Positions 46,601 to 58,676 of a stretch of DNA of 64,000 nucleotides are shown one piece after another. How positions within the stretch are numbered: position 1 is the stretch's first letter; every line of letters begins with the position of its first letter. The position numbers and the translations under genes are program-made. The notes below the pieces were generated by a model. It did no database searches and was not told the origin of the DNA. It was given only the letters and a program-made list of their open reading frames with translations. The stretch lies in the NCBI GenBank assembly GCA_029532415.1, contig JAQOTA010000033.1:496001-560000 (forward strand), given 5' to 3'. This stretch comes from Marasmius tenuissimus. Its lineage: Eukaryota > Basidiomycota > Agaricomycetes > Agaricales > Marasmiaceae.

Positions 46601-48700
46601 TGCCGTCAGAGCACGATCACCTCACAGCGTGCAGTCTTGCGACGCGAACTTCCAAAACACTCGCAAGCGACGAATCTGGTCGCCGCTCTTGGAAAGATCT
46701 GAGACTGAGCGACCTTTCACAGTTACAGTTACAGAAAGATCTGAAGCTCAATACTGACTTTTAATGCCAGCCCTGAGAATATTGGCAAGTGTATTGTGTG
46801 TATATCCCGGATGTGACTCTAGACTGCCAACTTCACTCGAGGGAAGATCACTGTAGTCAGTACAGGCACATATGGAGCTCAATTGATCCACAAATTGAGA
46901 ATTGGGTCCTATCGTTGAAGACACCCTACCGTGTTTCAAGGAACATATTTAATATATGATACTTTAATCTTTCCTGACGCAAACCCCGCAACTTATCCTT
47001 CTTTTTCTAGTAGGATATCTCCAAGGTGCTTATGGTAGTATTTACACCCCGTGTACTAGGGCAAAAACGGCGACATTTATCGGCTATTCCGAAGCAGTCG
47101 AGGCGCTTGGAATCTGGCGCTGGGTGCAACTTTGATCGGTCACCATGTACAGATTTGAAGACTTGTTACTCGTCTTAGTCACGATTCACAATGCTTAAAC
47201 CGAGCTCATGAGCCCAATTCTGTTCAAGACCGCCGCCAGTCGTCCTCGGTAAACATTGTCGCTCCTAAGCAATCCTTGCAATGGTAGCACTGGCAATTCA
47301 GATAAAAGTGTTGGTTGTTAGCATCTCAATTCCGATCTCAAACATTGGAAATACACCCCTCGGATCTGAACGTTTCACGTTCGAGAATGGATCATTGAAT
47401 TCACCAAGCAAATTCTCGGGACAAAGCTGACACCCGGACGACTTTTCCACTCAGCCCTCAGTAAACCTGCAATGTCTTATCAGGAAGTTCTCCTACTGAG
47501 TGCTGAGCACTGTGTCTATCGAAGGATGGCCTCAGTATGACAGCACATACTAGCGTCTAGATTGTCAGCATACTCGTCGCTTCGTCAGTTCTGACGTTCT
47601 TGCTTGAACAGCTCGGTCTGACCTGGGTCTAGACAACGAGGAAAGCAAGAAAGATCTAGAATTGACGTGAAGACGAGCTCCGGTCGAGTGTAGAATGACT
47701 CTATGCTCAACAACACAATTCAAATAATCCTGCGGCTCAAAATTTCCTACCAATTTCTGCTAGCGAGGTCTCACTAGAGGGGTAGTTCTCAACCCAGAAA
47801 ACAGGAGGGCAAATGTATGAGCCGTTGACGGTGTGGGAGGATGTGCCGATGACTTCTGGGGACGATGAGAAGAGTGTTGCACAATCATTGATCGCGTTTC
47901 CGGATTGTGTTAGGTATTACTCAAAACTGTCAAGTCTTTGTTGCCCAGTTCACGCCTGGAACTAGATCACATACAATTAGACGTGAATCAATGCCACTAT
48001 ATCCCGATCGTCGTGAGCACCCCAAGCCATAGCCGAGCTCGGTTGTACCCAAGACATCCCTCGCAACGTGTACAAAGCGTCGAGACCGCCCGAGCGGGTA
48101 CTCATGTATCTCTCTGAACTTCCGGGATGCGTGTAACATGGGAATTCACAGGTGGCCGAGTGTGAGTGGTGTATTACCCCGCGTCATTCTTGTCTATATA
48201 AATGATGCTTCTGCTGTCTATGACACATTCAGAGTGGATGAAAAAGGTCTTGGCCAGCGGATCGTCGTAGAATACAACAAGCACGGGCGTGTCCACGCAT
48301 CACCAGCTCGAATTGATAGGGAATCTCATTCTCTCGTATTCTAAAACATCGAAGTACTTACCTTCCACCTTCTAGGTATGCCCGACGGTTGAACAGTCGA
48401 GCAAATGCGCTCTATCCATGAATCACAATCATTCATCAGGAAACATAAATTCAGGAACCAACAAAACAGGGAATATCAAAAACGTTGCTCATTTGAATAC
48501 AACCTTGCCGTGTTTTGATATGTTACGTGGGTAAAACATGGGCAGTCCATTCAGTCGCGACTCAGGGGTTTCTCTCGGGTCTTTTTCGCCATCATTCTCA
48601 AGCTCCACTTCGGCTTGACCCTTCTACGAGTCTACTCAGTTTGAGGAGAGTGAGGCCAGACGGAAAACATAAACAAAATGCGTCAGACGTCTCGTCAAAA
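46601..48700. other. intergenic
   Basis: No gene recognised. 46597-46679 is a dispersed repeat shared with 27080-27160. A minus-strand frame at 46748-46939 and others are short and motif-free. Confidence 0.4.
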
Positions 48701-48703
48701 AGG

Positions 48704-48711
48704 TATAAAAG
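48704..48711 (+). promoter_or_regulatory. TATA box of the hydrophobin gene
   Basis: TATAAAAG lies 80 bp upstream of the ATG, a usual spacing for a strongly expressed fungal gene. Confidence 0.75.
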
Positions 48712-48783
48712 GTGACCAGCATTTAGCTTAAATCTCCACTCGAACACACCAGCAGTCGTTTGTTCAAGCATCCTCTCATTATC

Positions 48784-49243
48784 ATGAGGCTCAGCCAGCT
48801 CTTCACTGTCTCTGCTCTCGCTACCCTTGCGGTCGCCACACCCACTGGAGGCTCCGGTGGTGGAGACAGCGGAAATTGCAACACTGGACCTATTCAGTGC
48901 TGTAACTCTGTCACCACTGCAAAGGATCCCGTCGTTGCGCCTATTCTCGCCCTTCTCGGTGTCGTCCTCCAAGACTTGAACGTCGGTGTTGGCTTGGGAT
49001 GCAGCCCTATCACTGTCATTGGAGGTGGAAATGGCGGATGGTGAGTTTTCTCTTTGTTTCGTGCGGATTCGGAGCAGTTTCACTGACATCATGACAATAG
49101 CAACGCAAGCCCTGTCTGCTGCGAGAACAACTCTCATGGTAACATTTTATCTCGTGTCTTTCCGCCTCTTTGCTCACCAGGCTAATAATCATCTTTCATT
49201 AGGCACCCTCATCTCCATTGGCTGTATTCCCATCCAACTCTAA
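48784..49243 (+). CDS. class I hydrophobin (111 aa, 3 exons)
   Basis: Exons 48784-49040, 49101-49138 and 49203-49243 with GT...AG introns of 60 and 64 bp. The N-terminal [18 protein letters not shown] is a signal peptide. The mature part has the eight-cysteine hydrophobin pattern: Cys, then QCC, LGC, GGC, VCC and IGC, with the CC doublets at the second and third and the sixth and seventh positions. Spacing (long second loop, ending SIGCIPIQL) fits class I. The protein is secreted and self-assembles at hydrophobic-hydrophilic interfaces on aerial hyphae and fruiting bodies. Intron positions beside the fifth cysteine and before the last are as usual in mushroom hydrophobins. No second copy is visible. 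Confidence 0.95.
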
Positions 49244-50191
49244 ATTGTCCGTTGTAAGAGTCGAAGGTATCGGTACAGTTGTAGTTGTGCATTTGTATGA
49301 GTCGGTTTTGCAGTTCGGAAGGTCGAGTGTACTATGCGCCTGTACACCGAATCAACATACTTGGGTATAATTCAGCAGGATTGAGAGTCAAAGCTTTGCT
49401 CAGTCAGTCGACATACCGACTCACTTTCAGTAGCATAAACAATCTATCATGGAGTGCCGCAAGGCAGATAAGCAAAATGGGAACAAAATTGGTGAGCAAG
49501 TCGTTGAAAAAAGCGCATCGTCTTGAGCTTGGCCAATCGCAGACCTCACGTGTAGCGGGACCAAAGTGACCGTGGCTACCTCCATCGAATGAGATGCAGC
49601 GGAAATAAATTTATTGCCGATGAAGTTTCAGTTGGAACTTGGAAGTCGGCGGATGAGCCTTGAGCAAAGGCAAAATAGCATGGCGGGAAATCTAGGATAC
49701 AATTTTGTTTCAGCCCTACTTTGCGAAAAGATCTACTACTTGTCGAATCATGTAATTATCGTATGATAGCTAAAAGAGCACTGAGCAGCCACGACTCGTT
49801 CAGCCTTTGTTAAATGTTCCCACGCCATTCAAACGTTCATATTGATCTCATTCTCGCCGTGATAGGCTGCCTTGAACATCCTATAATACTCAATGTCTCC
49901 TCTTCTCTTTGGCTCGTGGAAATACGTACTCCGCCGTTAATGATCGCGTGGATCAACACCAATATTGAATAAAGGAAGCGATAGGGAGGTAGTTCCTTCC
50001 TTCTACTCAAGCCAATGTTCAAAGCCCGGAGCCATGGGGTGACTATGTCTCCTTCTGACTTCGAACAGTGGGAAGCTTGAAAGTTCAAGAAGCGGGTCGG
50101 CTTGGACACTGGAAACATGATTCGTGTCAACTATTGACTCAGGCTGTAGTTGACTCCGGAGTATCAACAAAGCCAGGTCAATCGCATGCCT
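49244..50191. other. intergenic
   Basis: Between the hydrophobin stop and the target duplication of copia element 2. Small frames only; no motif. Confidence 0.45.
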
Positions 50192-50196
50192 CAATC

Positions 50197-50560
50197 AGTT
50201 GAATTACACACTATATACACGCCTTATGACCTCACTAACCCTAGGACCTATTGTACTATACAACCCTTGACCTCCAATCTGTACTATGTCATGCACAGTA
50301 GTTAATCTCCACTTTTACGATCTTACTTACTCATTTACAATGCCCTATGCCTCTATCTCCATTTCGTCATATGTACTTACAGATTAGATATCTGGACTCC
50401 ATAGTTCACTCTACAGTATATAAGCTCTCTCTCTCGTCCTGTATAATCATCATTCTACTTTCCTCTTTTCTACATTGAGCCCTGGCTCCAACTTACTCTT
50501 CACTACTCGTCAACTCCGCTCTTCCGGTAAACTCGATACTCTTCACTGTTACTCGCGACT
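50197..50560 (+). repeat. 5' LTR of copia element 2
   Basis: 364 bp, AGTTGAATTACAC...CTCGCGACT, with a likely promoter at AGTATATAAGC near 50415. The next bases, TGGTAGCAGC, look like an initiator-Met-tRNA type primer-binding site. Confidence 0.92.
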
Positions 50561-50648
50561 TGGTAGCAGCAACACTTTTGTCGCATCACAATCTACTCGA
50601 CCCTCTCGTAACTCTATTCACTCCTCACCATCAACTTCTATTCCCGTC

Positions 50649-53600
50649 ATGACTACTACCTTTGACAAGATCGTCATCGAAGCTCTTGACACCAAGGAAC
50701 GTTACCCCGGCTGGCTCATTAAAATCACCGACGTCCTTGACGAACTACAAGTCCTCGACATTGCCACTGGTGTTGTGGAGCGCCCAAATCCCATCACCAA
50801 AACTAAAGGCGAATCGGACGACGCTTTCAAAGAACGCCAGAAGTCAGAAGACATCTCAATCCTTGATTAGGACAAGAAGGACAGGAAAGCTTCTCAAGCC
50901 ATCTGTTTCCGACTGTCCAACACCTTGGTCAAACGTTTCGTCAATGCTCACACTTCATATCAGTTACTTCAAGAAATCGCCGGCTACTTTAAGCCCCATG
51001 GTGCCTTAGGACCTGTAATAGTCAAAAGGAACATGGCCCAACTACGCTACTCGGACGGCAACGACATGCAGAAACATATCGACAAACTACAAGAATACTC
51101 CTTCGAACTCAACTCTCTCGGACACGGCTTACCCGATGAGGAATTCAATTCCACACTTCTCTTATCTTTACCAGAGCCCTGGGACCCCGTTGTCTCTGGG
51201 CTCGACGATGCAGATCTTGGCAAAACTACTAAATTAATTCGTCGCTTACTTGCCGAGGCTGAACGACATGCACACAGATCCGGCAACTCCTCCTCGTCTG
51301 CCCAAGCCTTCCAAACTCACTCCAACAACAATTCACGCCGACCAAAGCGCAAGGCCGGTAACCCCAACGTCATCTGCCACCACTGCGGCATCAAAGGCCA
51401 TTATTCCAAACACTGTCTCAAACGGCAACGAGGAGACCCTCAGACTGAAGCCGGCAAAGCAGCTAGGAACCAATCACACAATTCACGCGCCAACGTTACT
51501 ACTTCTCAATCAACTCCCGACTATGGATTTGCCGTCATCTCTGAAACTGACGAAGACACCGTTGCAGTCGCCTGCACCGCTACTTCTGTCCCTTGGCTCG
51601 CTGACACGGGTGCTACTCGCTATTTCTGCACTGATCGATCTCTATACAGATCTTTCACACCCGCTAACAAAACTGTCTGTGGCTATACCGGAAAATCAAC
51701 TATTAAGGGACACGGCACTGTATCCATTACCTTACGACACAAGAACGGCAAATACCATCAGATCAAACTTTGAAACACAGCTTACGTGCCTACTGCCAAA
51801 TTTAATTTGATCTCGCTCACTCGCCTTGCAGATGCCGGCGGTTCCCACATGTCAAAAGGAAAAGAACTTTGAATGTTCAAATCCGACGGAACTCTAATGG
51901 GACACGGCATCATGATCAATCACCTCTATCACGTCCAGATCATGGATTCCAACTATTCCTCCACTGCTCTCGTTACCAACTCCGGCATCTCCCGTTCGAT
52001 GTGTGAATGGCACAACTTCCTCACGCACATCAATGAGCAAGCACTCAAGAAACTTGCTTCCCTTGATCTTATCAAAATCTCCGACCCAGGCACATCACTT
52101 CCTCTTGCCAGCTGCACTGCGTGTATCACAGCAAAACAACATCACACCCCTCTTCCCAAAGAGTCCACATCCGATCACTCCACCATCCAACCCGGTAATC
52201 TCGCATGTGTTGACATCTGGGGTCCTGCCTGCACAACCGCTTTCAGTGGGTATAGTTATTCACTCAAAATCATAGATCACGCGACACGCTGGGACGCATC
52301 AGAACCACTCAAATTGAAGAGTGATGCTTGACTCTGTGTGCAGCAGTACAAGTCCTGGATGGAGAACGCCTCAGGGAATAAGTTGAAGACCATCCACATC
52401 GACAATGCCAAGGAGCTAGCAGAATCAGGAGAATTCAAGAAATGGGCGAAGGACCACGGTATAACCCTCCAAACCACTGCCCCATACACTTCCGAGCAGA
52501 ATGGTATTGCTGAACAAGCTCACAGAACCACTCTCAAGGCCACACGCGCGATGATGAACCACGCTTCACTACCACCTGTGTACTGGAATCTCGCCATAAC
52601 CTACGCCAACTACATTCGCAACCACGCACCTACGAGAGCACTCAACGGTTCTAATCCCTTTCGAGCACTCTACAAACGTGATCCCGACTACTCCACCATT
52701 CACCCATTTGGTTCTCCCTGCTACATCCTGAAGGAGCCCGCTTCATCTATTGATAAGACACGTGCCAAATCTAACTCAGCCGTTTTTGTCAGACTCTCTG
52801 ACAACACAAAATCTTATCTTTACATGCTCCCCGGCGGCCAGAAGGCACAATCCTCTCGTGATGTCATTTTCCCCATGGTCCCTGATGAACCTATACTCGT
52901 TCCAGGACCTAAGGGGAAGAGAGATACATCTGATCTAGATCCTTCCACTCAATCCTCACCACCTTCTACGCCCGCCGCGGCTCCTCGGATTCCATCTCCC
53001 ACTCCAACTCCTTCCACTTCCAAGATCCCATCTACCACTCCTGTCCAACCATCGCATCCTACTCCATTTAGCACTCCTACCCCTCTTTCTCCACCAACTC
53101 TATCTTTCCCGCAGACTCCAACTGAGACGACGGTACCTATAATCAAAACCCCAGCACCTAAACACTTGACAAATGAGTTGAAGGGACTTCAAACTTCTTT
53201 CGGATTCGTCGACCACACCACTGCCACAGCTCCAGATCGCACTACTACTTGCAGTACTATCCCAGATCCAGGATTCCGGCATCTTAACTCCCCAAGTCAG
53301 GCTAACCGCCCAGACGCATGGAGGACAACCGTGCCTGATCACTCACTTATCGCCGATGAACCTGACGTTACTGTGTATGTGATGACAACTACACTCGACG
53401 AACCAATCCCTTCACCATCCTCACTTGCCGAAGCCCAAGCTAGTCCACATTGGCCCAAATGGTGCGAAGCCATGCTGAAGGAACTTGCTACACTCCAGAA
53501 TAAAGGTACCTATACGTCAGCTCCACTCCCCGCCGATCGAAAGACTGTTAAGTCGAAATGGGTATTCAAGTATAAGACTGCGCAGGGAGGCAATGAGGAA

Positions 53601-54969
53601 ATTTTCAAGGCTAGATTGGTTGCACAGGGATATACTCAGCAACATAATATAGATTTCAAGGACACATACGCTCCATCACTCCGACTCGAATCATTTCGCC
53701 TCTTCCTTTCCTTATCTGCATCTCTAGATCTCGAAATCCACTGCATGGACGCCGTAGGCGCTTATCTCAACAGCACACTCGAACACGAGATCTACATGAT
53801 TCAACCACCTGGCTTTAACGACGGCACCACCAATGTTTGGAAACTGCACAAGGCACTTTACGGCTTACGACAATCTGGAAATGCTTGGCGCGGAGTTTAC
53901 GAGACAGAACTTGCAAAGTTTGGCTTTCGTCGATTGAGTTCTCACCCTACCTTATTCATTCGCCAATATGCTGACGGTCTCAAATTCCTGGCTATTCATA
54001 TCGACGACTTTGCTCTCGCCACCACCAAGCAACGCCTCATTCAGTCCAAACAAGAACTTGGCTCCTCCTTCGAGATGAACGATCTGGGTGAAATCCGCGC
54101 TATGATCGGTTTTGAGATTTACCATGACCGCTCTAAACACCTCATCTACCTTTCACAGGCTAGCTATGTGCAGAAGATTGTTGACAGACTCGGACTCACC
54201 AACGCCAACACCGCTCCTACTCCACTTGACACCAATGTCAAACTTGCACCTCTTCCTGCTGGTGAAGCCAACCCTTCCATGGAGAACACTCCTTACCAAC
54301 TCGCCATCAGTTCCCTCATGTACCTTGCTTTGGGGACCCGTCTTGACATCGCTTTCACTGTCACTCATCTATCCCAGTTCTCCTCCAATCCTTCCCAGAC
54401 ACATTGGACCGCCGTTAAACGTGTATTCCGCTACATTAAAGGCACCACCAATCTACAACTTACTTTAGGTGGCATCACATCTGATGATCAACTCATTGGC
54501 TTCTCCAATGCAGATTGGGCTGGTAATCTTTCCGATCGCCGCTCCATATCCGGTTTCCTATTCCATTACGGCAGACCTACTCCGTGGTCAGCCAAGAAGC
54601 AGCCCACCGTCTCTTTCCACCATGGAAGCCGAATACATGGCCATGACACATGCCACTTGCGAGGCCATCTGGCTCCGAGCCGTTCTTGCCGAACTCGGTT
54701 CTCCCCAACCTGAACCCACCATTCTCCATGTCAACAACCAGGCAGCACTCGCTTTCACTCAGAACCAAGACCTTCATTCCTGCACTAAGCACATCGCTAT
54801 TTGACACCACTTCTGCAGGGGCTCCGTGAAGAATGGAGACATTGAACCCTGCTACATCCATACCGACTCCAACCTCGCCAATATTTTCACCAAGGCTCTT
54901 TCAGCGCCTTGTCACTTGGACCTCATCTCACGACTCAACCTCACTACCAGCGCTGAGGGGGAGAGTTGA
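50649..54969 (+). pseudogene. Gag-Pol of copia element 2
   Basis: One frame from ATG (MTTTFDKIVIEALDTKERYP) holds a UBN2-type gag, a CCHC knuckle (CHHCGIKGHYSKHC), protease (WLADTGATRYFCTD), pre-integrase, integrase (IHIDNAKELAESGEF; YTSEQNGIAEQAH), RT (KWVFKYKTAQGGNEE; CMDAVGAYLNSTLEHEIYM; HIDDFAL) and RNase H. In-frame stops are at 50868 (TAG), 51771, 51870 and 52329 (TGA). After a frameshift near 54614 the RNase H continues (STMEAEYMAMTHATCEAIWL) with another TGA at 54802 and ends at the TGA within the LTR start (54967). The stops fit CAG->TAG or CGA->TGA. The catalytic doublet D-D of RT is kept. Confidence 0.87.
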
Positions 54970-54982
54970 ATTACACGCTATA

Positions 54983-57900
54983 CAGTATTTTACCACTCCT
55001 TGGTACACCAAAAATGTAATTAGCGCATGCAACAACAGCAAAGAGGTTTTTTTGTCCAAAAAGTAGCTCACAAGATAGCTAGGCATTGGTTTTATATTGT
55101 CGTCAAATATGGGCTAGGTAGGTAGTCATGGTGGTATTCCGCAGTGCTAACAGTCAAAGGACCCCATTTTGGCTGTACCCGGTTCCTTGGTACAGTTCAT
55201 GTCACACATGACCGATACTGTGACGTGATGTCACAATCCAGCAAAATCAACCATCATCCGATTCCGTGGTCCAATTCTCTTCGTCGTCGTCGTCGTCGCT
55301 GTCGCCATCTGCATCATCTCCGCCCTCAGCCTCAACACCAGCAGCCCTGGATGAAGTCTTTTTCCTGATTGTAGGCTTTGGAACTGCGGGTTCAGGTGCG
55401 TAATCTGGGTCCTTTGCCTTTGGTTTAGGATGAGTTCTCTCCCACACCTTGAGTGTCTCTCCTCTGTCTTTTGCCTCCTTGTGTTCCATCTCCCATTCCT
55501 TCACGGCCTTTTTCCACTCTTCATGCCTTCCCTCATTCCTCTCCTTCCTTTTTGCCTCATTTCCTTCCCATATAGTCATTGCTGCTGCTTGTTTCTCTCG
55601 TGCAGTCTTTCTTGCCCTCTTCTCTTCCTCGTCCGCTTTTTGTGCCTCTTCATGCTCAACAACTTTCTGATAATATTCATCAGATGTCAGCATCTTCGGA
55701 AGTCCATCCCCCATCAGCTTTCCTCTCTTCTTTTTCCGACCCTTCTCCTCTTTTGCGAGCAGCTGTTTCCGGACTTGACCACAATACAGGTTCTGCATAA
55801 CACACGTCGCTTGAAGCTGTAATGCCTGCCCTTGGTACATCGTAGACCGCGCTATGGACTCGCGAAGCGCATCTTGGAGTTGATGTTCATGCAGCGTGCA
55901 TGTTGGGAGATCCAATAACTCTTGTATGTCGTCTCGTATTCGTTGAACAGGTGAAATGCTGAATTCTGGGATTTTAGGGGGTGAATTGTTGGGCTGAATG
56001 GGTGATGATGAAGCCAGATATCCGACACTGGTTTGCTTTAGCTCGCTGATGGTCATTCGAGCGCGACGGTTATTGGCGGTTGGGGTCAGAAAGGGCTCTG
56101 TCCGGGGGCCGGGCTTCCGTGGTGTAAACAGTGGTGAGTCCGGACTGAGTGGCGCTCCCGTTTCCTGTTCTGATTCCTCTTTGCATGGAATAGTATTGTA
56201 TACCGTATCCCTCATCAAATCAGTTACGATTCGCACTGGTGTTGAGGGCTCGATTGGGGCGTACACCTTCCACGACGTCTCGCGGCTCGGGGCCATCATC
56301 TCTGCTGTTACCACTGTCCTGTCGAGCGGCCACAACCCCGTCTTTCGGAACGCAGTCTTCACCAGGTCTGGGGTTAAGGAGGAAAGGTGTGCCTTCCCAT
56401 AAATTTCAGCAAAGTTCTCTTTTGTGAGTGGCATTCCTGTCTCCCGTAGATGTTTGTCCCTTTCTAATCCGAAGGCGTTCTTCAGCGGGCTGAAACATAC
56501 GACATCGAGTCCTTGGTAGATGTGTGTCCCGTGAGAGACATATGCTGGCACCGCAATGTTATGCTCCCGACAGTGATGGAGGAACCCCCGGCTACAGTGT
56601 GATACATGGCCATCAACACTGAGCAACTGTTTCGCTCCATTCGCTTTGCTCCAGGTAAGTTTTTCGAAATGTTTGGCATATTCAATCCCAATCTCGTTGC
56701 TTGTCCAGCCCTTTTTTGAATATCCAATCCTACCACAGTTTACTTGTTAAGTATGTTGATATGATCCCAAACCTTTATCACTTACATAGCTTTCGCCAGA
56801 TTGTTTTCGAGCCAGTTAATGCAGTAACCCTTTGATTTGAATATGATAGCTGGGGGTAGTGTCGAGCCATCTGCACAAATGGTAACCAGTACTGTCGTCA
56901 TCTCCCTGCTGCTCCCTTTCTTTTGGTACTGCATCTTTTTCCCTGCCCTTCCAATGACCTTCCTCCGTGTTCCGCTCATATTTGAAAAGCCAATCTCATC
57001 CACCGCATACATATTTTCAGGAAGCAGAGGCTCCCCATCATCCCCACCCTTTATCAACTTCTCCATCATGTCGAAATACAGTTTGTTATTGGCAGGATTG
57101 ACGGCTTGTCCACGCGCAGTGTCCAAATCTGATGGAATATATGCTCGAAGATGCTTTGAATGTGTGTCGATGAAGCGGGTTGCCCAATTTTTCCCTACTC
57201 CTGGATCGGATTTCCCAAGTCTTGCTCGTATGAGCTCATTTGCATGCTCAGCTAGCCTTCTCTTGTCAAGAGGGAATCCCCACGCTGCTACCTCAATCGT
57301 GAACGCAATCAGTTCCTCGGCCTCCTGTTTCAGCAACACACTTTTGTCCCTGTTAAAATCCGCAATCATTTGCCCTCCCTTCATGAGACGTCCCAAGGTT
57401 GAATGGGATAGGATTACTGTGCGACCTGTCTCCCAAAGGTGCTCTGCCTGAACCATCAAGTAGATTTTACGGAGTCCTGGTTTTTCTCCATTGGATTCTT
57501 GCTGTTCCCTGAACCGTGTGACAGCGCGACTGTAAAGCATTGTTCGCTCTTCCGAGACAATTTGAGCTTGTTTTTTCTTTGAAAGGGCATGTCGTGCCAT
57601 TGGTACAAGCCAGTAAAATGGTTTTGCGTCAACTCAACGCGTTCCGAGGTTGTCATCCAATTTGTCGTCGAGGTGGCGAGTGGGTCACAGGTCATCACAC
57701 TGTGTTACATTCTGTTACATGTGTCACATTTGTCATGCACGCGTCACCCTCCTCCTCATCGAAATCATGTTTTCCTTCTAGTACTTGAGCACAACAACCG
57801 GACAGCAAGATATTTGACATCAAGGTCAGCCCAAGGTTGCTTCACTATTTGAGATACTTTTTATCAAGGTATTTCATGAATAACAGTCACTGTCTTCCAA

Positions 57901-58108
57901 ACAAATTTTTGAATGTACATCTCAAAATCACTCCCTTAGCTATTACTCTTAAAATGCGACAGCGACAGGCCCAAATCGGACAGCGTACGACGAAGAACTC
58001 ATAAATACACATTTCGGCCAGTTTAGCTTGGAGTGCGGGCCCCCCAGGCGGTCAGAATATGCTACTGTATCAAGGACCGGTCATGTCTCAACGAGTGGTA
58101 AAATACTG
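54983..58108 (-). mobile_element. pogo/Tigger-type DDE transposon 2 (apparently intact)
   Basis: 3126 bp with terminal inverted repeats CAGTATTTTACCACTC at both ends and a perfect TA duplication (54981-54982, 58109-58110). It encodes a single long transposase on the minus strand. The empty site is visible in the 5' LTR of the host copia element, so insertion after the copia is certain. Confidence 0.93.
55247..57600 (-). CDS. pogo/Tigger-type transposase, intact (765 aa, one intron)
   Basis: Exons 57600-56786 and 56729-55247, joined across a 56-bp GTAAGT...GGTAG intron. Order: MARHALSKKKQAQIVSEER, psq-like/CENP-B-type DNA-binding region (LRKIYLMVQAEHLWETGR; SHSTLGRLMKGG; WGFPLDKRRLAEHANELI), then the DDE core with YAVDEIGFSNMSG (first Asp), LLSVDGHVSH (second Asp) and IYQGLDVVCFSPLK (third). 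GYSKKGWTSNEIG precedes the second. The C-terminus is a long Lys/Glu coiled coil ending in an acidic run. No stop or frame break was found. The three aspartates and paired TIRs make it a candidate active element. Confidence 0.9.
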
Positions 58109-58460
58109 TATACACGCCTTATGACCTCACTAACCCTAGGACCTATTGTACTATACAACCCTTGACCTCCAATCTGTACTATGTCATGCACAGTAGTTAA
58201 TCTCCACTTTTACGATCTTACTTACTCATTTACAATGCCCTATGCCTCTATCTCCATTTCGTCATATGTACTTACAGATTAGATATCTGGACTCCATAGT
58301 TCACTCTACAGTATATAAGCTCTCTCTCTCATCCTGTATAATCATCATTCTACTTTCCTCTTTTCTACGTTGAGCCCTAGCTCCAACTTACTCTTCACTA
58401 CTCGTCAACTCCGCTCTTCCGGTAAACTCGATACTCTTCACCGTTACTCACGACTCAATC

Positions 58461-58676
58461 AGTCCGATCGATTGTGACGTCTGCTTTGAGTAGGCCATAA
58501 GCACAATCCGGAGTGGACATAGCGCAATGAAAGAATTGATAGTACTGTATCGACGAGAGAAATAAATATGGTATGTATAGTTATAATCAGACTGGTCACC
58601 ACAAATAAAACTTGAGGCTAAATACCGAGTCGCGCCAGTTAGGAGATATTCTCATCTGGTTATATCTCGCCACTGG
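58461..58676. other. short intergenic region
   Basis: Between copia element 2 and the 3' end of membrane-protein copy 6; nothing recognised. Confidence 0.5.

Larger units (their letters stand above)
50197..58455 (+). mobile_element. Ty1/copia retrotransposon 2 with a nested Tigger-like transposon
   Basis: 5' LTR 50197-50560; 3' LTR 54964-58455, split by a DDE transposon; primer-binding site starting TGGTAGCAGC at 50561; polypurine tract GAGGGGGAG at 54955-54963. Both ends carry the 5-bp duplication CAATC (50192-50196 and 58456-58460). The LTR ends are AGTTG...CGACT rather than TG...CA. Without the insertion both LTRs are 364 bp and nearly identical, so the element is young although its reading frame is broken by point changes. 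Confidence 0.93.
54964..58455 (+). repeat. 3' LTR of copia element 2, split by a Tigger-like transposon
   Basis: Left part 54964-54982, right part 58109-58455. The 5' LTR gives the empty site CACTATATACACGCC; here TA is duplicated around the insertion. Confidence 0.92.

Noticed and set aside
55430..55822. A 130-codon plus-strand frame with hydrophobic look
   Set aside because: Antisense to the Lys/Glu coiled-coil tail of the Tigger-like transposase.
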